Source of the DNA: Comamonadaceae bacterium
GTDB lineage: Bacteria > Pseudomonadota > Gammaproteobacteria > Burkholderiales > Burkholderiaceae_C
DNA: 55,767 bases
NCBI GenBank assembly: GCA_027486555.1
Contig: JAIXOX010000039.1
Coordinates: 1-55,767, forward strand
Reading direction: 5' to 3'
This document shows, piece after piece, positions 1 to 8,353 of this stretch (within the stretch, counting starts at the first letter, position 1; each line of letters starts with the position of its first letter). The notes beneath the pieces are model-generated. The model saw nothing but the letters and a program-made list of their open reading frames with translations, was not told the DNA's origin and searched no databases. Made by a program: the position numbers and the translations under genes.

Positions 1-4
1 CCCC

Positions 5-383
5 TGTAGGAGCGACGCCCTCGTCGCGAAAAGCCTCGCAGACCACCCCCCATCGCCCCGAGGGCGGGGCTCCTACAAAAGGCAGGGCAATGTCCCTGTA
101 GGAGCGACGCCCTCGTCGCGAAAAGCCTCGCAGACCACCACCCATCGCCCCGAGGGCAGGGCTCACACAAAAAGCAGGCAATCCCCCATGTAGGAGCGAC
201 GCCCTCGTCGCGAAAAGCCTCGCAGACCGCCACCCATCGCCCCGAGGGCGGGGTTCCCACGAAAGGCAGGCACTCCCCGATGCGGGGCTCCCACAAAAGG
301 CAGGCTCTCCCCGACCGCGGGCTCACACACACACTGCATCGCTGACCACTGATACCAAGACAGGTCTTTCACTTCAAACTTCA
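5..383. repeat. Tandem REP-like repeat array plus conserved flank
   Basis: Three near-identical units begin at 5, 97 and 189, an exact 92-bp period, followed by a decayed fourth unit around 268-330. Each unit opens with TGTAGGAGCGACGCCCTCG and closes with GAGGGCGGGGCTCCTACA, so a unit can fold on itself like a REP element. A flank ending in TTCACTTCAAACTTC (368-382) is shared with a single inverted copy at 33728-33852, so the mobile unit is longer than the hairpin. This accounts for the first 465 bases, where I see no convincing gene. Confidence 0.85.
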
Positions 384-465
384 CAGGACCGAATCAACAG
401 CTTGCACAGCCATAGGCTGTCGCTGGCATGATGACCGTCTGTTCTCACAAACCGGAAAGCACTTC

Positions 466-951
466 ATGAGCCTGTACGACCTCGAAGCCCAAAGCATCGA
501 CAACCAAACCGTCCCCCTATCGCGCTACAAGGGTCAGGTGATGCTGATCGTCAACACCGCCAGCGCCTGCGGTTTCACGCCCCAGTTCACCGGGCTGGAA
601 AAGCTGCACAAAACCTATGCAGACCAAGGTCTGGCCGTGCTGGGTTTCCCATGCAACCAGTTCGCCAGCCAAGACCCGGGCGACGACGCACAAATTGCCA
701 ACTTCTGCCAGAAGAACTATGGCGTGAGTTTTCAGATGATGAGCAAGGTCAAGGTCAACGGCGCTGACGCCCACCCGCTGTACCAATGGCTCACCGCCGA
801 AGCCCCTGGCATTTTGGGCAGCAAGGGCATCAAGTGGAATTTCACCAAGTTTTTGGTAGGGCGTGATGGGCGTGTGATCAAGCGCTATGCACCGCAGGAT
901 TCACCTGAAAAGATGGCCAAGGACATTGAGGCGGCGCTGGCGGCCACTTGA
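466..951 (+). CDS. Glutathione peroxidase (BtuE/GPx family)
   Basis: 161 aa, the usual length for bacterial cysteine-type glutathione peroxidases, which reduce hydroperoxides with thiols (glutathione or thioredoxin). The peroxidatic Cys is C35 in NTASACGFTPQ. The family FPCNQF block (61-66) and a glutamine near 69 follow, and the WNF motif supplies W124 and N125, so the Cys-Gln-Trp-Asn tetrad is complete. The residue is Cys, not selenocysteine, although the window carries selenium genes elsewhere. There is no signal peptide, so it should act in the cytoplasm. It stands alone, about 80 bp after the repeat array. The family assignment is secure; the preferred reductant is not visible. Confidence 0.93.
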   Translation: MSLYDLEAQSIDNQTVPLSRYKGQVMLIVNTASACGFTPQFTGLEKLHKTYADQGLAVLGFPCNQFASQDPGDDAQIANFCQKNYGVSFQMMSKVKVNGADAHPLYQWLTAEAPGILGSKGIKWNFTKFLVGRDGRVIKRYAPQDSPEKMAKDIEAALAAT

Positions 952-1090
952 TGGTGTTTTGGTGGCGTTTTGATATCAGATAGATGGTGGTTTGATATCA
1001 GGCGACGGGATCAGTACCCAGCGCCTGGGACTGCAAAACTTGTCCGACGCTGCTGCGTGATGGGCCACAAGCCCGTTCAGGTTTTTCGGC

Positions 1091-1477
1091 TCAAACCCAC
1101 CAAGTCAGCACCGCCAACCAAACCAACATCGCCACACCAGCCCAAACCAACACCCGCGTGCGCAGGCGCAGCAGTTCCACGGCGCTCACCAAGCGGGCAT
1201 TTTGCTCGGCCAACTCGGCCAGAGTCTGAGTAAGTTCGCGCTGGGTCTGGGCTTGGCGGTCGATCTGGCCTTGCGCAGCGATCAGGGCGTTTTTGAGTTC
1301 GCCCAGGCTCGGCACCGCACTCATGGGGGTGGTCGTGGCGGGAGTGCCTGCTTGGGCGGGCGGCTGAGGAGGCTGGCGGTCCATCAGTTTGCGCGCAGCT
1401 TTGAGCACCGATGGCGCGTGTTCGATCACATCGCCCCAAGGAATCGCTTTGAGCGCCATCAACCAAGGTATCGCCAT
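1091..1477 (-). CDS. Hypothetical protein with coiled coil and C-terminal membrane anchor
   Basis: 128 aa, function not recognised. Residues 1-35 are amphipathic, followed by a Pro/Ala/Gln-rich linker (about 35-50). A helical stretch rich in Gln, Glu and Leu (about 60-105) looks like a coiled coil, and a hydrophobic Trp-rich segment at the very C-terminus (about 108-128) looks like a single transmembrane helix with almost no residues after it. This would be a tail-anchored cytoplasmic protein. The start ATG at 1475-1477 leaves a plausible N-terminus. Upstream (969-1001) the short word TTTGATATCAG occurs twice, 22 bp apart, beyond its 3' end. It could be a stand-alone lineage-specific gene. 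Confidence 0.6.
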   Translation of the reverse strand: MAIPWLMALKAIPWGDVIEHAPSVLKAARKLMDRQPPQPPAQAGTPATTTPMSAVPSLGELKNALIAAQGQIDRQAQTQRELTQTLAELAEQNARLVSAVELLRLRTRVLVWAGVAMLVWLAVLTWWV

Positions 1478-1639
1478 CGTCTTGTCCTTTGTGTGCGCTT
1501 TGCCAGCGCGGTCTGCCGTCCAGCATTGAATCCTACCCGGGCGGGCATCCTGGCGTGCTCGGGCGCGAGCCTTGCCGGATGGGGGACAAGGACTTTTAAC
1601 TTCGGTTGAATACGCTCAAGGAGCCAGAATTTTTCAATT

Positions 1640-1682
1640 CATCCTTGAAATCTGAACGTCACACGTTAAATTTTCAAGGATG
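1640..1682. promoter_or_regulatory. Distal inverted repeat of the DUF4143 gene
   Basis: CATCCTTGAAA (1640-1650) is matched by TTTCAAGGATG (1672-1682) as a perfect inverted repeat with a 21-base spacer. The outer word ATCCTTG/CAAGGAT is the same as in the palindrome at 1838-1878 just before the ATPase gene. Two operators of the same kind in one leader, or two ends of a small element, are possible readings. The 155 bp between the two palindromes holds no recognisable gene, so the 1478-1876 gap is explained only by these two sites. Confidence 0.6.
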
Positions 1683-1837
1683 AGGGATCATCAACACCAT
1701 TCCTGATGGTCTGAACATCAACACCAAGCACTGGCAGTGGGCTTGTTTCTACACAAACCGTTGGCCATGGCTTGCTGTACCGCTTCAGCGCAGGATTTGA
1801 GGCAAGTTTGAGCCAAATGCTTGTAAAAAGTCAATTT

Positions 1838-1878
1838 ATCCTTGTATTTTGAATATCGCATATTTAAAATACAAGGAT
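1838..1878 (+). promoter_or_regulatory. Palindromic promoter/operator overlapping the ATPase start
   Basis: ATCCTTGTATTTT (1838-1850) is mirrored by AAAATACAAGGAT (1866-1878), with further symmetry inside (ATAT-CGC-ATAT). A good sigma70-type promoter is embedded: TTGTAT at 1842-1847, a 17-bp spacer and TAAAAT at 1865-1870. Six bases later comes the ATG at 1877. The predicted +1 therefore falls on the start codon, and the right arm contains that ATG. A protein bound here would block both promoter and start. The promoter is a sequence reading; no transcript has been seen. Confidence 0.6.
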
Positions 1879-3028
1879 GTTCAAACGCATCGCCCAAAGC
1901 ACACTGGGCTCACACCTCACATGGAGCCCAGCTGTTGCCATTTTGGGGCCGCGCCAGATTGGCAAAACCACCTTGGCCCGTGTTCTGCTGGAAACCCATC
2001 CAAATGCCATATATCTGGACCTGGAATCCCCACAAGATCAGGCCCGACTGGGCGAGGGCCCGCTGTTTCTGCAAGCCCACGCAGACCGGTTGATCATCTT
2101 GGACGAAGTTCAAAATGCACCGCAGTTGTTTTCGGTGTTGCGCGGTGAAATCGACCGCATCCGTCGCCCCGGGCGTTTTGTCTTGCTGGGCTCGGCTTCG
2201 TTTGAATTGCTGCGCCAATCCCAATCCTTGGCCGGACGGCTGAGTCTGATTGACATGTTCCCGCTCCTCGTCAACGAAGTCGGCTCGGACCTCAGTACCG
2301 TGCAGGACTTGTGGGTGCGCGGCGGCTTTCCGCCCAGCTTCACCGCCGTCGATTCACACGCCTCTTGGGCTTGGCGTGATGCGTTCATCCGCCACCTGCT
2401 GCACACCGATTTGCCAGCTCTGGGCTTGCGCGTGGATGCCGAAAGTCTGCGCCGTTTTTGGCGCATGCTGGCACATGTTCATGGCCAACTGTTCAATGCA
2501 TCGGCCATCGCCAACTCACTGGACGTGAGCGCCCCCACGGTCAGTCGCTGGCTGGATCACATGGTGGGTGCCTTGCTGGTCAGAAAACTCGAGCCTTACC
2601 ACGCCAACCTGGGCAAGCGTTTGGTCAAGGCACCCAAGGTCTATGTTCGCGACAGCGGTCTGCTGCACAGCCTTCTGGGTTTGAGCCATCCGGACGACCT
2701 GCAAGGCCACCCCATGACTGGTGCGTCCTGGGAAGGCTTTGTCATCGACCAGATTGCAGCCCACTTGCCCACTGGGGCCACCCTGTCGTTTTACAGAACA
2801 GCGGCGGGTGCCGAACTGGATGTGGTGGTGGAAACCGGGCAGCGAAAAATCGGTTTCGAAATCAAATTCAGCGTCGCGCCCAAAGTCACCAAAGGCTTCT
2901 GGCAATCCCTGCAAGACGTGCAACCCGACAAAACTTACATCGTCGCCCCCGTTCAGCAGCGCTGGCCTTTTGCCGAAGGGGTTGAGGTGATTACAGTGGG
3001 CGATATCGCTGGGGTTCTGGCGGGGTGA
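1877..3028 (+). CDS. AAA ATPase with C-terminal DUF4143 domain
   Basis: 383 aa, typical for the large family of stand-alone AAA_14/DUF4143 ATPases whose cellular role is still unknown. The Walker A motif GPRQIGKTT is at 24-32 and Walker B LIILDE at 72-77. A winged-helix-like middle section (about 200-235) leads into the DUF4143 C-terminus, which carries the nuclease-like pattern of D815-type folds: a GAELDVVVE block and EIKFS near 325-345. The ATG at 1877 lies inside a palindrome and has no separate Shine-Dalgarno, which suits a leaderless message. It is convergent with hipA, 18 bp away. Such genes are often carried on accessory DNA and may regulate themselves. Confidence 0.88.
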   Translation: MFKRIAQSTLGSHLTWSPAVAILGPRQIGKTTLARVLLETHPNAIYLDLESPQDQARLGEGPLFLQAHADRLIILDEVQNAPQLFSVLRGEIDRIRRPGRFVLLGSASFELLRQSQSLAGRLSLIDMFPLLVNEVGSDLSTVQDLWVRGGFPPSFTAVDSHASWAWRDAFIRHLLHTDLPALGLRVDAESLRRFWRMLAHVHGQLFNASAIANSLDVSAPTVSRWLDHMVGALLVRKLEPYHANLGKRLVKAPKVYVRDSGLLHSLLGLSHPDDLQGHPMTGASWEGFVIDQIAAHLPTGATLSFYRTAAGAELDVVVETGQRKIGFEIKFSVAPKVTKGFWQSLQDVQPDKTYIVAPVQQRWPFAEGVEVITVGDIAGVLAG

Positions 3029-3046
3029 TGGCGCAGCCCACATTCA

Positions 3047-4273
3047 TCAATAAAGTAGGCGCTGCTCACGCAAATGCGCGCCATCCAGATACTGCGCCAG
3101 CAAGTCAATGTCCGCATCGCGCGCATTCATACCTTTGAACACAACTTTCCACTGCGCCACCTGACGGGCGATCTCGGCCACAGTCTGCTGGGCTTGCGCG
3201 TCAGTCAGCCCGAAGGCCCGCGCTTCTGACAGCGCGTTGGGAAGGCTGGCCTCATGGCCCAGAGCGCCTACACGCATTTGCTGATAGCCCAAGCCTTGCG
3301 CGGCGGGCAGCACATCAAAAGCTGGGGAGAGTTCATAAAACCCACCCGCACCACGCACCAGCGCGTGGTTCTTTTCATGGTCGTCGGTGTTGTCGATCAG
3401 GATGTTGAAAACCATGCGCCTGAACAACTCTTGCTGCTGCGCTCGCACTTGGTCAGGCCGCCCCACGCGGCGAATCAGTTGCGCCAGTTCGGGGTAGCCG
3501 ATGACCTCACCTGCGGCCCGCAATGCGACATGGGCGGACTGGACATGCTGGCGCTGTGAGCCCGCGCGGTCAAAGCGCCGGACAGCCACGGCGTGGCCTT
3601 GCGGCAATGGCAGCGCCAAGGTGTCTGCCGTTTGGATGCCGCAACGGCGCGCCAGCTGCATGCTGGCGTGTTCGATCAGTGGCGAGTCCAGATCACCGCC
3701 TTCCGAAAACTTGACCACCCAGGACACGCCATCGATTTGCATCAAGGACTTCGGCCGTGCGCCGCCCATCGACACGCCAGGCTGCAGCAAGCGACGCTGC
3801 TTTTCGCTGACGGCATCGCCCGCCATAACGCGCTGCACCGCCTGATGCATATCTTCCAGTCCGTCAAACGTGGGCATGGCCGCTGTTGTGGCGGTGACAT
3901 AAGTTTCAGCTGGTAATGAAACGCCCAAAGCCCCAAAGCGGTCATCGCCAGCAAAGTACAAATACTCCAGCAAAGACAAACGCGCAGGACGCTCGATCAA
4001 TCGGATGACACGCTCGCCCCATTGATCGGGCCGTGCATCGTCGACCGCACCCGCTGCGGTATCGCGTTCGGCGGGCAACATCAGTCCCATGCGCAAGGGC
4101 AGGTCTTCGCTCAAGGCAAAGCCCTGGGGCGATGACAGCCATGTGGGGTCGTAAGTCAGGGCCACCTTGCGGCGCTGGTCTTGCAGGCTCAAGGTGCCGA
4201 TGCGCTGAGGCACAAGCGGGTCGGCCAAGCACCACAGGCTCATGCTGTCTTGGGGTTGGTAGTTTTGGCTCAC
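3047..4273 (-). CDS. hipA: HipA-family serine/threonine kinase (toxin)
   Basis: 408 aa. It has an N-terminal HipA subdomain 1 (about 20-120) and the C-terminal kinase fold. The glycine-rich GGARPKS loop is at 170-176. The catalytic stretch NTDDHEKN (295-302) supplies D298 and the metal-binding Asn, and SPAFDVLP places the second metal Asp at 320. In characterised systems HipA phosphorylates glutamyl-tRNA synthetase and causes growth arrest; here the target is inferred only. Its start overlaps the antitoxin stop by four bases (ATGA), the standard translational coupling of antitoxin-first pairs. All key residues are present, so it is probably active. Confidence 0.9.
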   Translation of the reverse strand: MSQNYQPQDSMSLWCLADPLVPQRIGTLSLQDQRRKVALTYDPTWLSSPQGFALSEDLPLRMGLMLPAERDTAAGAVDDARPDQWGERVIRLIERPARLSLLEYLYFAGDDRFGALGVSLPAETYVTATTAAMPTFDGLEDMHQAVQRVMAGDAVSEKQRRLLQPGVSMGGARPKSLMQIDGVSWVVKFSEGGDLDSPLIEHASMQLARRCGIQTADTLALPLPQGHAVAVRRFDRAGSQRQHVQSAHVALRAAGEVIGYPELAQLIRRVGRPDQVRAQQQELFRRMVFNILIDNTDDHEKNHALVRGAGGFYELSPAFDVLPAAQGLGYQQMRVGALGHEASLPNALSEARAFGLTDAQAQQTVAEIARQVAQWKVVFKGMNARDADIDLLAQYLDGAHLREQRLLY

Positions 4274-4614
4274 AACGCCAACCCCGGCTTTCGCGATAAG
4301 CGTTTGCTTCGCTGGCGCACGGCTTCAATGTCTTGCTCCAGCGCATTCAGGTCTTGTGCAGGTGCCGCCATCTCAGGCAACGCAGCATGCCGGCCCATGA
4401 GCCAGAGGGCCGTGGCGTAGACGCCCATACCGACCGACGGATCGCCCTTTTCCATGCGTATGAGCGTGGGCACTGAGACCGACAGGCGGCTGGCCCAGGT
4501 GCGCTGGCTTTCTTTGCGGCGCTGGCGGGCCAGGGCCAAGTTTTCGCCCAGGTCTTTCAGGGCGCGGACAACCGCAGCAGGCAGAATTTCTGTGGCGTGA
4601 GCAGGCTTCGACAT
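4270..4614 (-). CDS. hipB: HipB-like HTH antitoxin/repressor
   Basis: 114 aa Xre/HTH_3 protein upstream of hipA. The helix-turn-helix occupies about 22-75 (recognition region SVPTLIRMEKG). The C-terminal tail is charged and helical (about 85-114) and may contact the kinase. It should neutralise HipA and repress the operon through the palindrome at 4618-4655. The ATG is at 4612-4614. No Shine-Dalgarno precedes it, and a TTGACA/TAAATT promoter places +1 at or next to the ATG, so translation may be leaderless. The order antitoxin-toxin with four-base overlap supports the pairing. Confidence 0.88.
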   Translation of the reverse strand: MSKPAHATEILPAAVVRALKDLGENLALARQRRKESQRTWASRLSVSVPTLIRMEKGDPSVGMGVYATALWLMGRHAALPEMAAPAQDLNALEQDIEAVRQRSKRLSRKPGLAL

Positions 4615-4617
4615 GAA

Positions 4618-4655
4618 ACAAAATTTACCATGAAATCAAATCATGTCAATTTTGT
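4618..4655 (-). promoter_or_regulatory. hipBA promoter with palindromic operator
   Basis: Outer arms ACAAAATT (4618-4625) and AATTTTGT (4648-4655) are perfectly inverted. Inner arms CATGA (4629-4633) and TCATG (4641-4645) add symmetry offset by one base. On the minus strand TTGACA (4644-4649) and TAAATT (4622-4627) are separated by 16 bp, and the hipB ATG begins 7 bases after the -10. The operator therefore covers the whole core promoter, as expected for HipB autorepression. Confidence 0.7.
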
Positions 4656-4673
4656 TTTACCTCAATGGGATCT

Positions 4674-5915
4674 TCACACGGCCACCAGCGCCTCATCCAC
4701 CAACTCCACCCAATGCCGCACGGGCAGGCCGCTGCCGCTTTGCAGGTGGGTGATGCAGCCGATGTTGGCGCTGATCACGCCTTGCGGTTCCAGCGCGTTC
4801 AGGTGGCCGAGTTTGCGGTCGCGCAACTGCTTGGACAAATCGGGGTTGAGCACGCTGTAAGTGCCCGCTGAGCCGCAGCACAGATGCGATTCATTGGCCG
4901 TCACCTTGATCTGGAAGCCCAAATCGCCCAAGTGCTTTTCCACGCCGCCTTTGAGTTGCTGGCCGTGTTGCAGCGTGCAGGGCGGGTGGTAGGCCTGCAG
5001 GCCTGTGGCTTGCAGGGCTTCAGGTTTGAGCTTGTCCTTGAGCAGCGGCACCAGCTCGGGCAGCAGCTCGCTCAGGTCACGGGTCAGTGCACCGATGCGG
5101 GCGGCTTTGTCGGCGTACTGCGGGTCGTCTTTGAGCACATGGCCATAGTCCTTGACCATGACGCCGCAGCCTGAGGCGTTCATGACGATGGCTTCAACGT
5201 CGCCACTCTCCACCAGCGGCCACCAGGCGTCGATGTTGGCGCGCATGTGGTCTTTGCCGCCGTCGTGGTCATTCAGGTGAAATTTCAGCGCGCCGCAGCA
5301 ACCGGCCTTGGGGGCGGTCACGGTCTGGATGCCTGCGGCATCCAGCACACGGGCGGTGGCGGTGTTGATGTTGGGGCTCATGCTCGGCTGCACGCAACCG
5401 GCCAGCATCAGCACCTTGCGGGCATGCGTGCGGGTGGGCCAGGCTCCGGCGTCTTGCGGCGCGGGCACTTTGGCTTTGAGACTGCCCGGCAGCAGGCCGC
5501 GCACCATCTGGCCCATCTTCATGGCGGGGGCAAACAGGGGTGAAGGCAGGCCTTCTTTGAGCGCCCAGCGCACCAATTTTTCGCTGGTCGGGCGCTCGAC
5601 TTTGGCGTCCACCAGCTTGCGGCCGATGTCAACCAGGTGGCCGTATTGCACGCCGCTGGGGCAAGTGCTTTCGCAGTTGCGGCAGGTCAGGCACCGGTCC
5701 AAATGCATCTGGGTTTTGCGAGTGGGCGTTTCGCCTTCGAGCACCGCCTTCATCAAATAGATGCGGCCACGCGGGCCGTCGAGCTCGTCGCCCAGCAGTT
5801 GGTAGGTGGGGCAAGTGGCGGTGCAAAAGCCGCAGTGCACGCACTTGCGCAAAATGGCTTCGGCCGCCAGGCCGTCGGGGGTGTTTTGGTATTCGGGGGC
5901 GAGGTTGGTTTGCAT
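4674..5915 (-). CDS. glcF: Glycolate oxidase iron-sulfur subunit
   Basis: 413 aa, full length for GlcF. Two [4Fe-4S] ferredoxin motifs are visible: C25, C28, C31, C35 and C75, C78, C81, C85. The C-terminal half carries two CCG-type motifs (AGCCGALKFH and LCCGSAG) typical of this family. GlcF passes electrons from the flavin subunits GlcD/GlcE to the respiratory chain during glycolate oxidation to glyoxylate. It follows glcE by 11 bp in the same operon. No glcD is adjacent, so the catalytic subunit must lie elsewhere or be supplied by a paralog. Its 3' end abuts the hipBA promoter region. Confidence 0.93.
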   Translation of the reverse strand: MQTNLAPEYQNTPDGLAAEAILRKCVHCGFCTATCPTYQLLGDELDGPRGRIYLMKAVLEGETPTRKTQMHLDRCLTCRNCESTCPSGVQYGHLVDIGRKLVDAKVERPTSEKLVRWALKEGLPSPLFAPAMKMGQMVRGLLPGSLKAKVPAPQDAGAWPTRTHARKVLMLAGCVQPSMSPNINTATARVLDAAGIQTVTAPKAGCCGALKFHLNDHDGGKDHMRANIDAWWPLVESGDVEAIVMNASGCGVMVKDYGHVLKDDPQYADKAARIGALTRDLSELLPELVPLLKDKLKPEALQATGLQAYHPPCTLQHGQQLKGGVEKHLGDLGFQIKVTANESHLCCGSAGTYSVLNPDLSKQLRDRKLGHLNALEPQGVISANIGCITHLQSGSGLPVRHWVELVDEALVAV

Positions 5916-5926
5916 GACGAGTCGCC

Positions 5927-7084
5927 TCAGAGGGGGTGCAGGCGACCGGTGGCGAACACGCCTTTGGGGTCGAACTGTTTTTGTAATTGCTGCTGAACGC
6001 GTTGTTGCACGGCAGCCAGCGGGGTGTTCACACCGGCGGCTTTGTCCACTTCGGCATGGGCAGCGCTGGTGCGGAACAAGGTGGCGTGGCCACCGACCGA
6101 TTGCGCCAATTCACGCAAGGCCACAGCTGCCGAGGCCGGGGCCCACAGCCAACGCTGCGCGCCTTGCCATTCGATGTATTGGGCGTCAGGCAAATCCAGC
6201 ACCGGCGCGGTTTGCGGCAGCGACAGACGCCACAGGCAAGCGTCTGGGGAAGGTGCATCGAAGAACTGCAGGGTTTGCTCGCCACTGGCGCGCCAGTCTT
6301 GCGCGGCTTCGGCGTTGTTCATCACCGTGACTTGGGCACCTTGCGCCACGGCATCGGCCGTCATGCGGGTCGTGGCCGACTGCACTGCCGCAACCGCGCC
6401 GCGCAGGCGCACAAACAAATAATCAGCCACCGGCTGGGCCGTGGTGTCGCGCACCCAGGCGCTGGCGTTCAGGGGCAGGGGCTGACCGCCCCAGCGGTGC
6501 AACAAATCGAGCGCCGTTTTTTGCGGCAAACCCGCGCACATGAGCGTGGCCTCGGCCGGGGCCACGGGCAAGACTTTCAGGCTGACCTCGGTGATCAGGC
6601 CCAGCGTGCCCCAGCTGCCGGCCATCAAGCGGCTGACGTCGTAACCGGCCACGTTTTTCATGACCTGACCGCCAAAGGTCAGGTGCTCGCCCAAGCCGTT
6701 GATGAAGCGCGCACCCAAAACAAAGTCGCGCACAGCGCCTGCGGTGGCGCGGGCCGGGCCGCTCAGGCCTGCGGCCACCATGCCACCTACCGTAGCACCC
6801 TGTGCTGAGCCTTGGCCAAAGTGCGGCGGCTCAAAGGCCAGGCACTGCCCCTTCTCGGCCAAAGCCGCTTCCAGCTCGGCCAAGGGCGTGCCGCAACGCG
6901 CCGTGACCACCAATTCGCTGGGCTCGTAACTGACGATGCCCTGGTAAGCGCGGGTGTTCAGCACCTCGCCCGTGAGGCTTTGGCCCCAAAAGTCTTTGCT
7001 GCCAGCGCCGCGCAAGCGCAGCACGCGGCCATCCGCACCCGCCTGGCGCACGGCGTCGATGAGGGAATTGAGTTGAGTTTCCAT
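5927..7084 (-). CDS. glcE: Glycolate oxidase FAD-binding subunit
   Basis: 385 aa, matching GlcE. The N-terminal FAD_binding_4 (PCMH-type) domain shows the RLRGAGSKDFWG stretch (23-34), the GGMVAAGLSGPAR region (about 115-127) and NVAGYDVSRLMAGSWGTLG (about 155-173). The C-terminal half is variable. It is a subunit of membrane-associated glycolate dehydrogenase with GlcD and GlcF. It is the first gene of a glcE-glcF pair; the 100 bp upstream to the SMP-30 gene may hold its promoter. In most relatives glcD precedes glcE, and its absence here is notable. Confidence 0.92.
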   Translation of the reverse strand: METQLNSLIDAVRQAGADGRVLRLRGAGSKDFWGQSLTGEVLNTRAYQGIVSYEPSELVVTARCGTPLAELEAALAEKGQCLAFEPPHFGQGSAQGATVGGMVAAGLSGPARATAGAVRDFVLGARFINGLGEHLTFGGQVMKNVAGYDVSRLMAGSWGTLGLITEVSLKVLPVAPAEATLMCAGLPQKTALDLLHRWGGQPLPLNASAWVRDTTAQPVADYLFVRLRGAVAAVQSATTRMTADAVAQGAQVTVMNNAEAAQDWRASGEQTLQFFDAPSPDACLWRLSLPQTAPVLDLPDAQYIEWQGAQRWLWAPASAAVALRELAQSVGGHATLFRTSAAHAEVDKAAGVNTPLAAVQQRVQQQLQKQFDPKGVFATGRLHPL

Positions 7085-7184
7085 GGGCCAAGATGGTAAC
7101 CCCCGGCCTCAGGAGAAGGCGTGAATTTTTTGAACGGTGGGGTTGTGGGAAATTGATGTTGGTTAAGGAAAAAATCAAACGATT

Positions 7185-8258
7185 TCAAATCCCTTCCGCA
7201 TCACGCAGGCGATCAATGAGTTCATTGGTGATTTTTGCTCCCCGCGCAGGCAAGGGCTCGATACCCCAATCCGCTAGTTTTTTGTGGGCCTGGACCCTAA
7301 ACCCATACACGGGCAACCCCGCCACCTCCACCCGCATCGCAAACACACACCCCGCCCCCGGGTACTGCGCCAGCTCTTGAACGCTGCGCCCCTGGCGGGA
7401 AGTCGTGATGAACAGGGTTTTGAGGTCCGGCCCACCAAAGCAGGGCATGGTGGGGCAAGGCACGGGCGCGGCCACTTCGGCCAACACCTCGCCGGTGGGC
7501 GACAGGCGCAGCAGGCGCTGGCCTTCGTATTGGGCACTCCAGTAGCAGCCATCGCTGTCCACGGCGGCACCGTCGGGGCGGCCGCCATACCGAGGTGTAT
7601 TGAGCGTATTGGGCGTATAGGGCAGCTCGCTGCCCCAAACCCAGGCAGCGGGCTTGGGCGGCATTTGGTGGAACACCCGCCCCGCGCTCAGATGGCCCGA
7701 GGCCGCATCCACATCAAACGCCCGCACTTGGTGGGCGGCGGTGTCAGCCCAGTAAGCCGTGCGGCCGTCGGGTGACCAGGCCAGGCCATTGGCCGTCACC
7801 ACACCGTCCATCATGGCGTGCAGCCCTTGGTCGTCCAGCATGTAAAGCACGCCCAGCGCCTGGTCTTTGGGCTCGTAAAGGCTGCCTGCCCAAAATCGGC
7901 CTTGCGCATCACACTTGCCGTCGTTGAAACGCAGTTTGGTGGTGTCGTAAAGCGCTGGGGCCAAGTGCTGCAAATCGCCCTGCCAGTCCTGCGCCAAGTA
8001 AATGCCGTCGCGAAGCGCCATGACCAGGCCGCCCCCTTGCACAGGGGCGATGCAGCCTGGCTCTTGCGTCAAGGGCCAATACTCGACTGCGCCTTGCGCC
8101 TGCAAACCCTGCACGGCCACGCGGGCTATGCGCCGCCCGGGGATGTCCACCCAATACAGGCGCTGCTCTTGCGGATGCCAAAACGGCGATTCGCTCAGGC
8201 CATCGGGTTCGGTGGTGATGGCGGTCCAGGAAGGGGGTAACAAGGTGGGTGCATGCAT
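7185..8258 (-). CDS. SMP-30/gluconolactonase family lactonase
   Basis: 357 aa six-bladed beta-propeller of the SGL family, which hydrolyses sugar or related lactones using one divalent metal. The family Glu lies in GLSESPFWHP near the N-terminus, the Asn in FNDGKCD, and the catalytic Asp region in LAWSPDGRTAYWADT. RPDGAAVDSDGCYWSA forms a later blade. I chose the ATG at 8256-8258 because residues upstream of it in the open frame look random and run into the amtB terminator. It sits between glcE and the ammonium operon and may be co-transcribed with glcEF. The exact substrate is not visible. Confidence 0.87.
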   Translation of the reverse strand: MHAPTLLPPSWTAITTEPDGLSESPFWHPQEQRLYWVDIPGRRIARVAVQGLQAQGAVEYWPLTQEPGCIAPVQGGGLVMALRDGIYLAQDWQGDLQHLAPALYDTTKLRFNDGKCDAQGRFWAGSLYEPKDQALGVLYMLDDQGLHAMMDGVVTANGLAWSPDGRTAYWADTAAHQVRAFDVDAASGHLSAGRVFHQMPPKPAAWVWGSELPYTPNTLNTPRYGGRPDGAAVDSDGCYWSAQYEGQRLLRLSPTGEVLAEVAAPVPCPTMPCFGGPDLKTLFITTSRQGRSVQELAQYPGAGCVFAMRVEVAGLPVYGFRVQAHKKLADWGIEPLPARGAKITNELIDRLRDAEGI

Positions 8259-8353
8259 GAAATCGATTGTGCCCGAGGCCCTGTTGTCCAGCGGCGCAGC
8301 AGCAGGCACGTACCCCGATCCAACCTCAGGTCCATGCGGCCCAAACCTGCCCC

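Noticed and set aside
5..330. CRISPR-like regular repeats
   Set aside because: The 92-bp units are contiguous and almost identical, with no variable spacers and strong internal hairpins.
163..384. 73-aa minus-strand frame in the repeat array
   Set aside because: It is a translation of the REP-like element; the same peptide pattern reappears from the copy at 33.7 kb, which explains it as a repeat rather than a gene.
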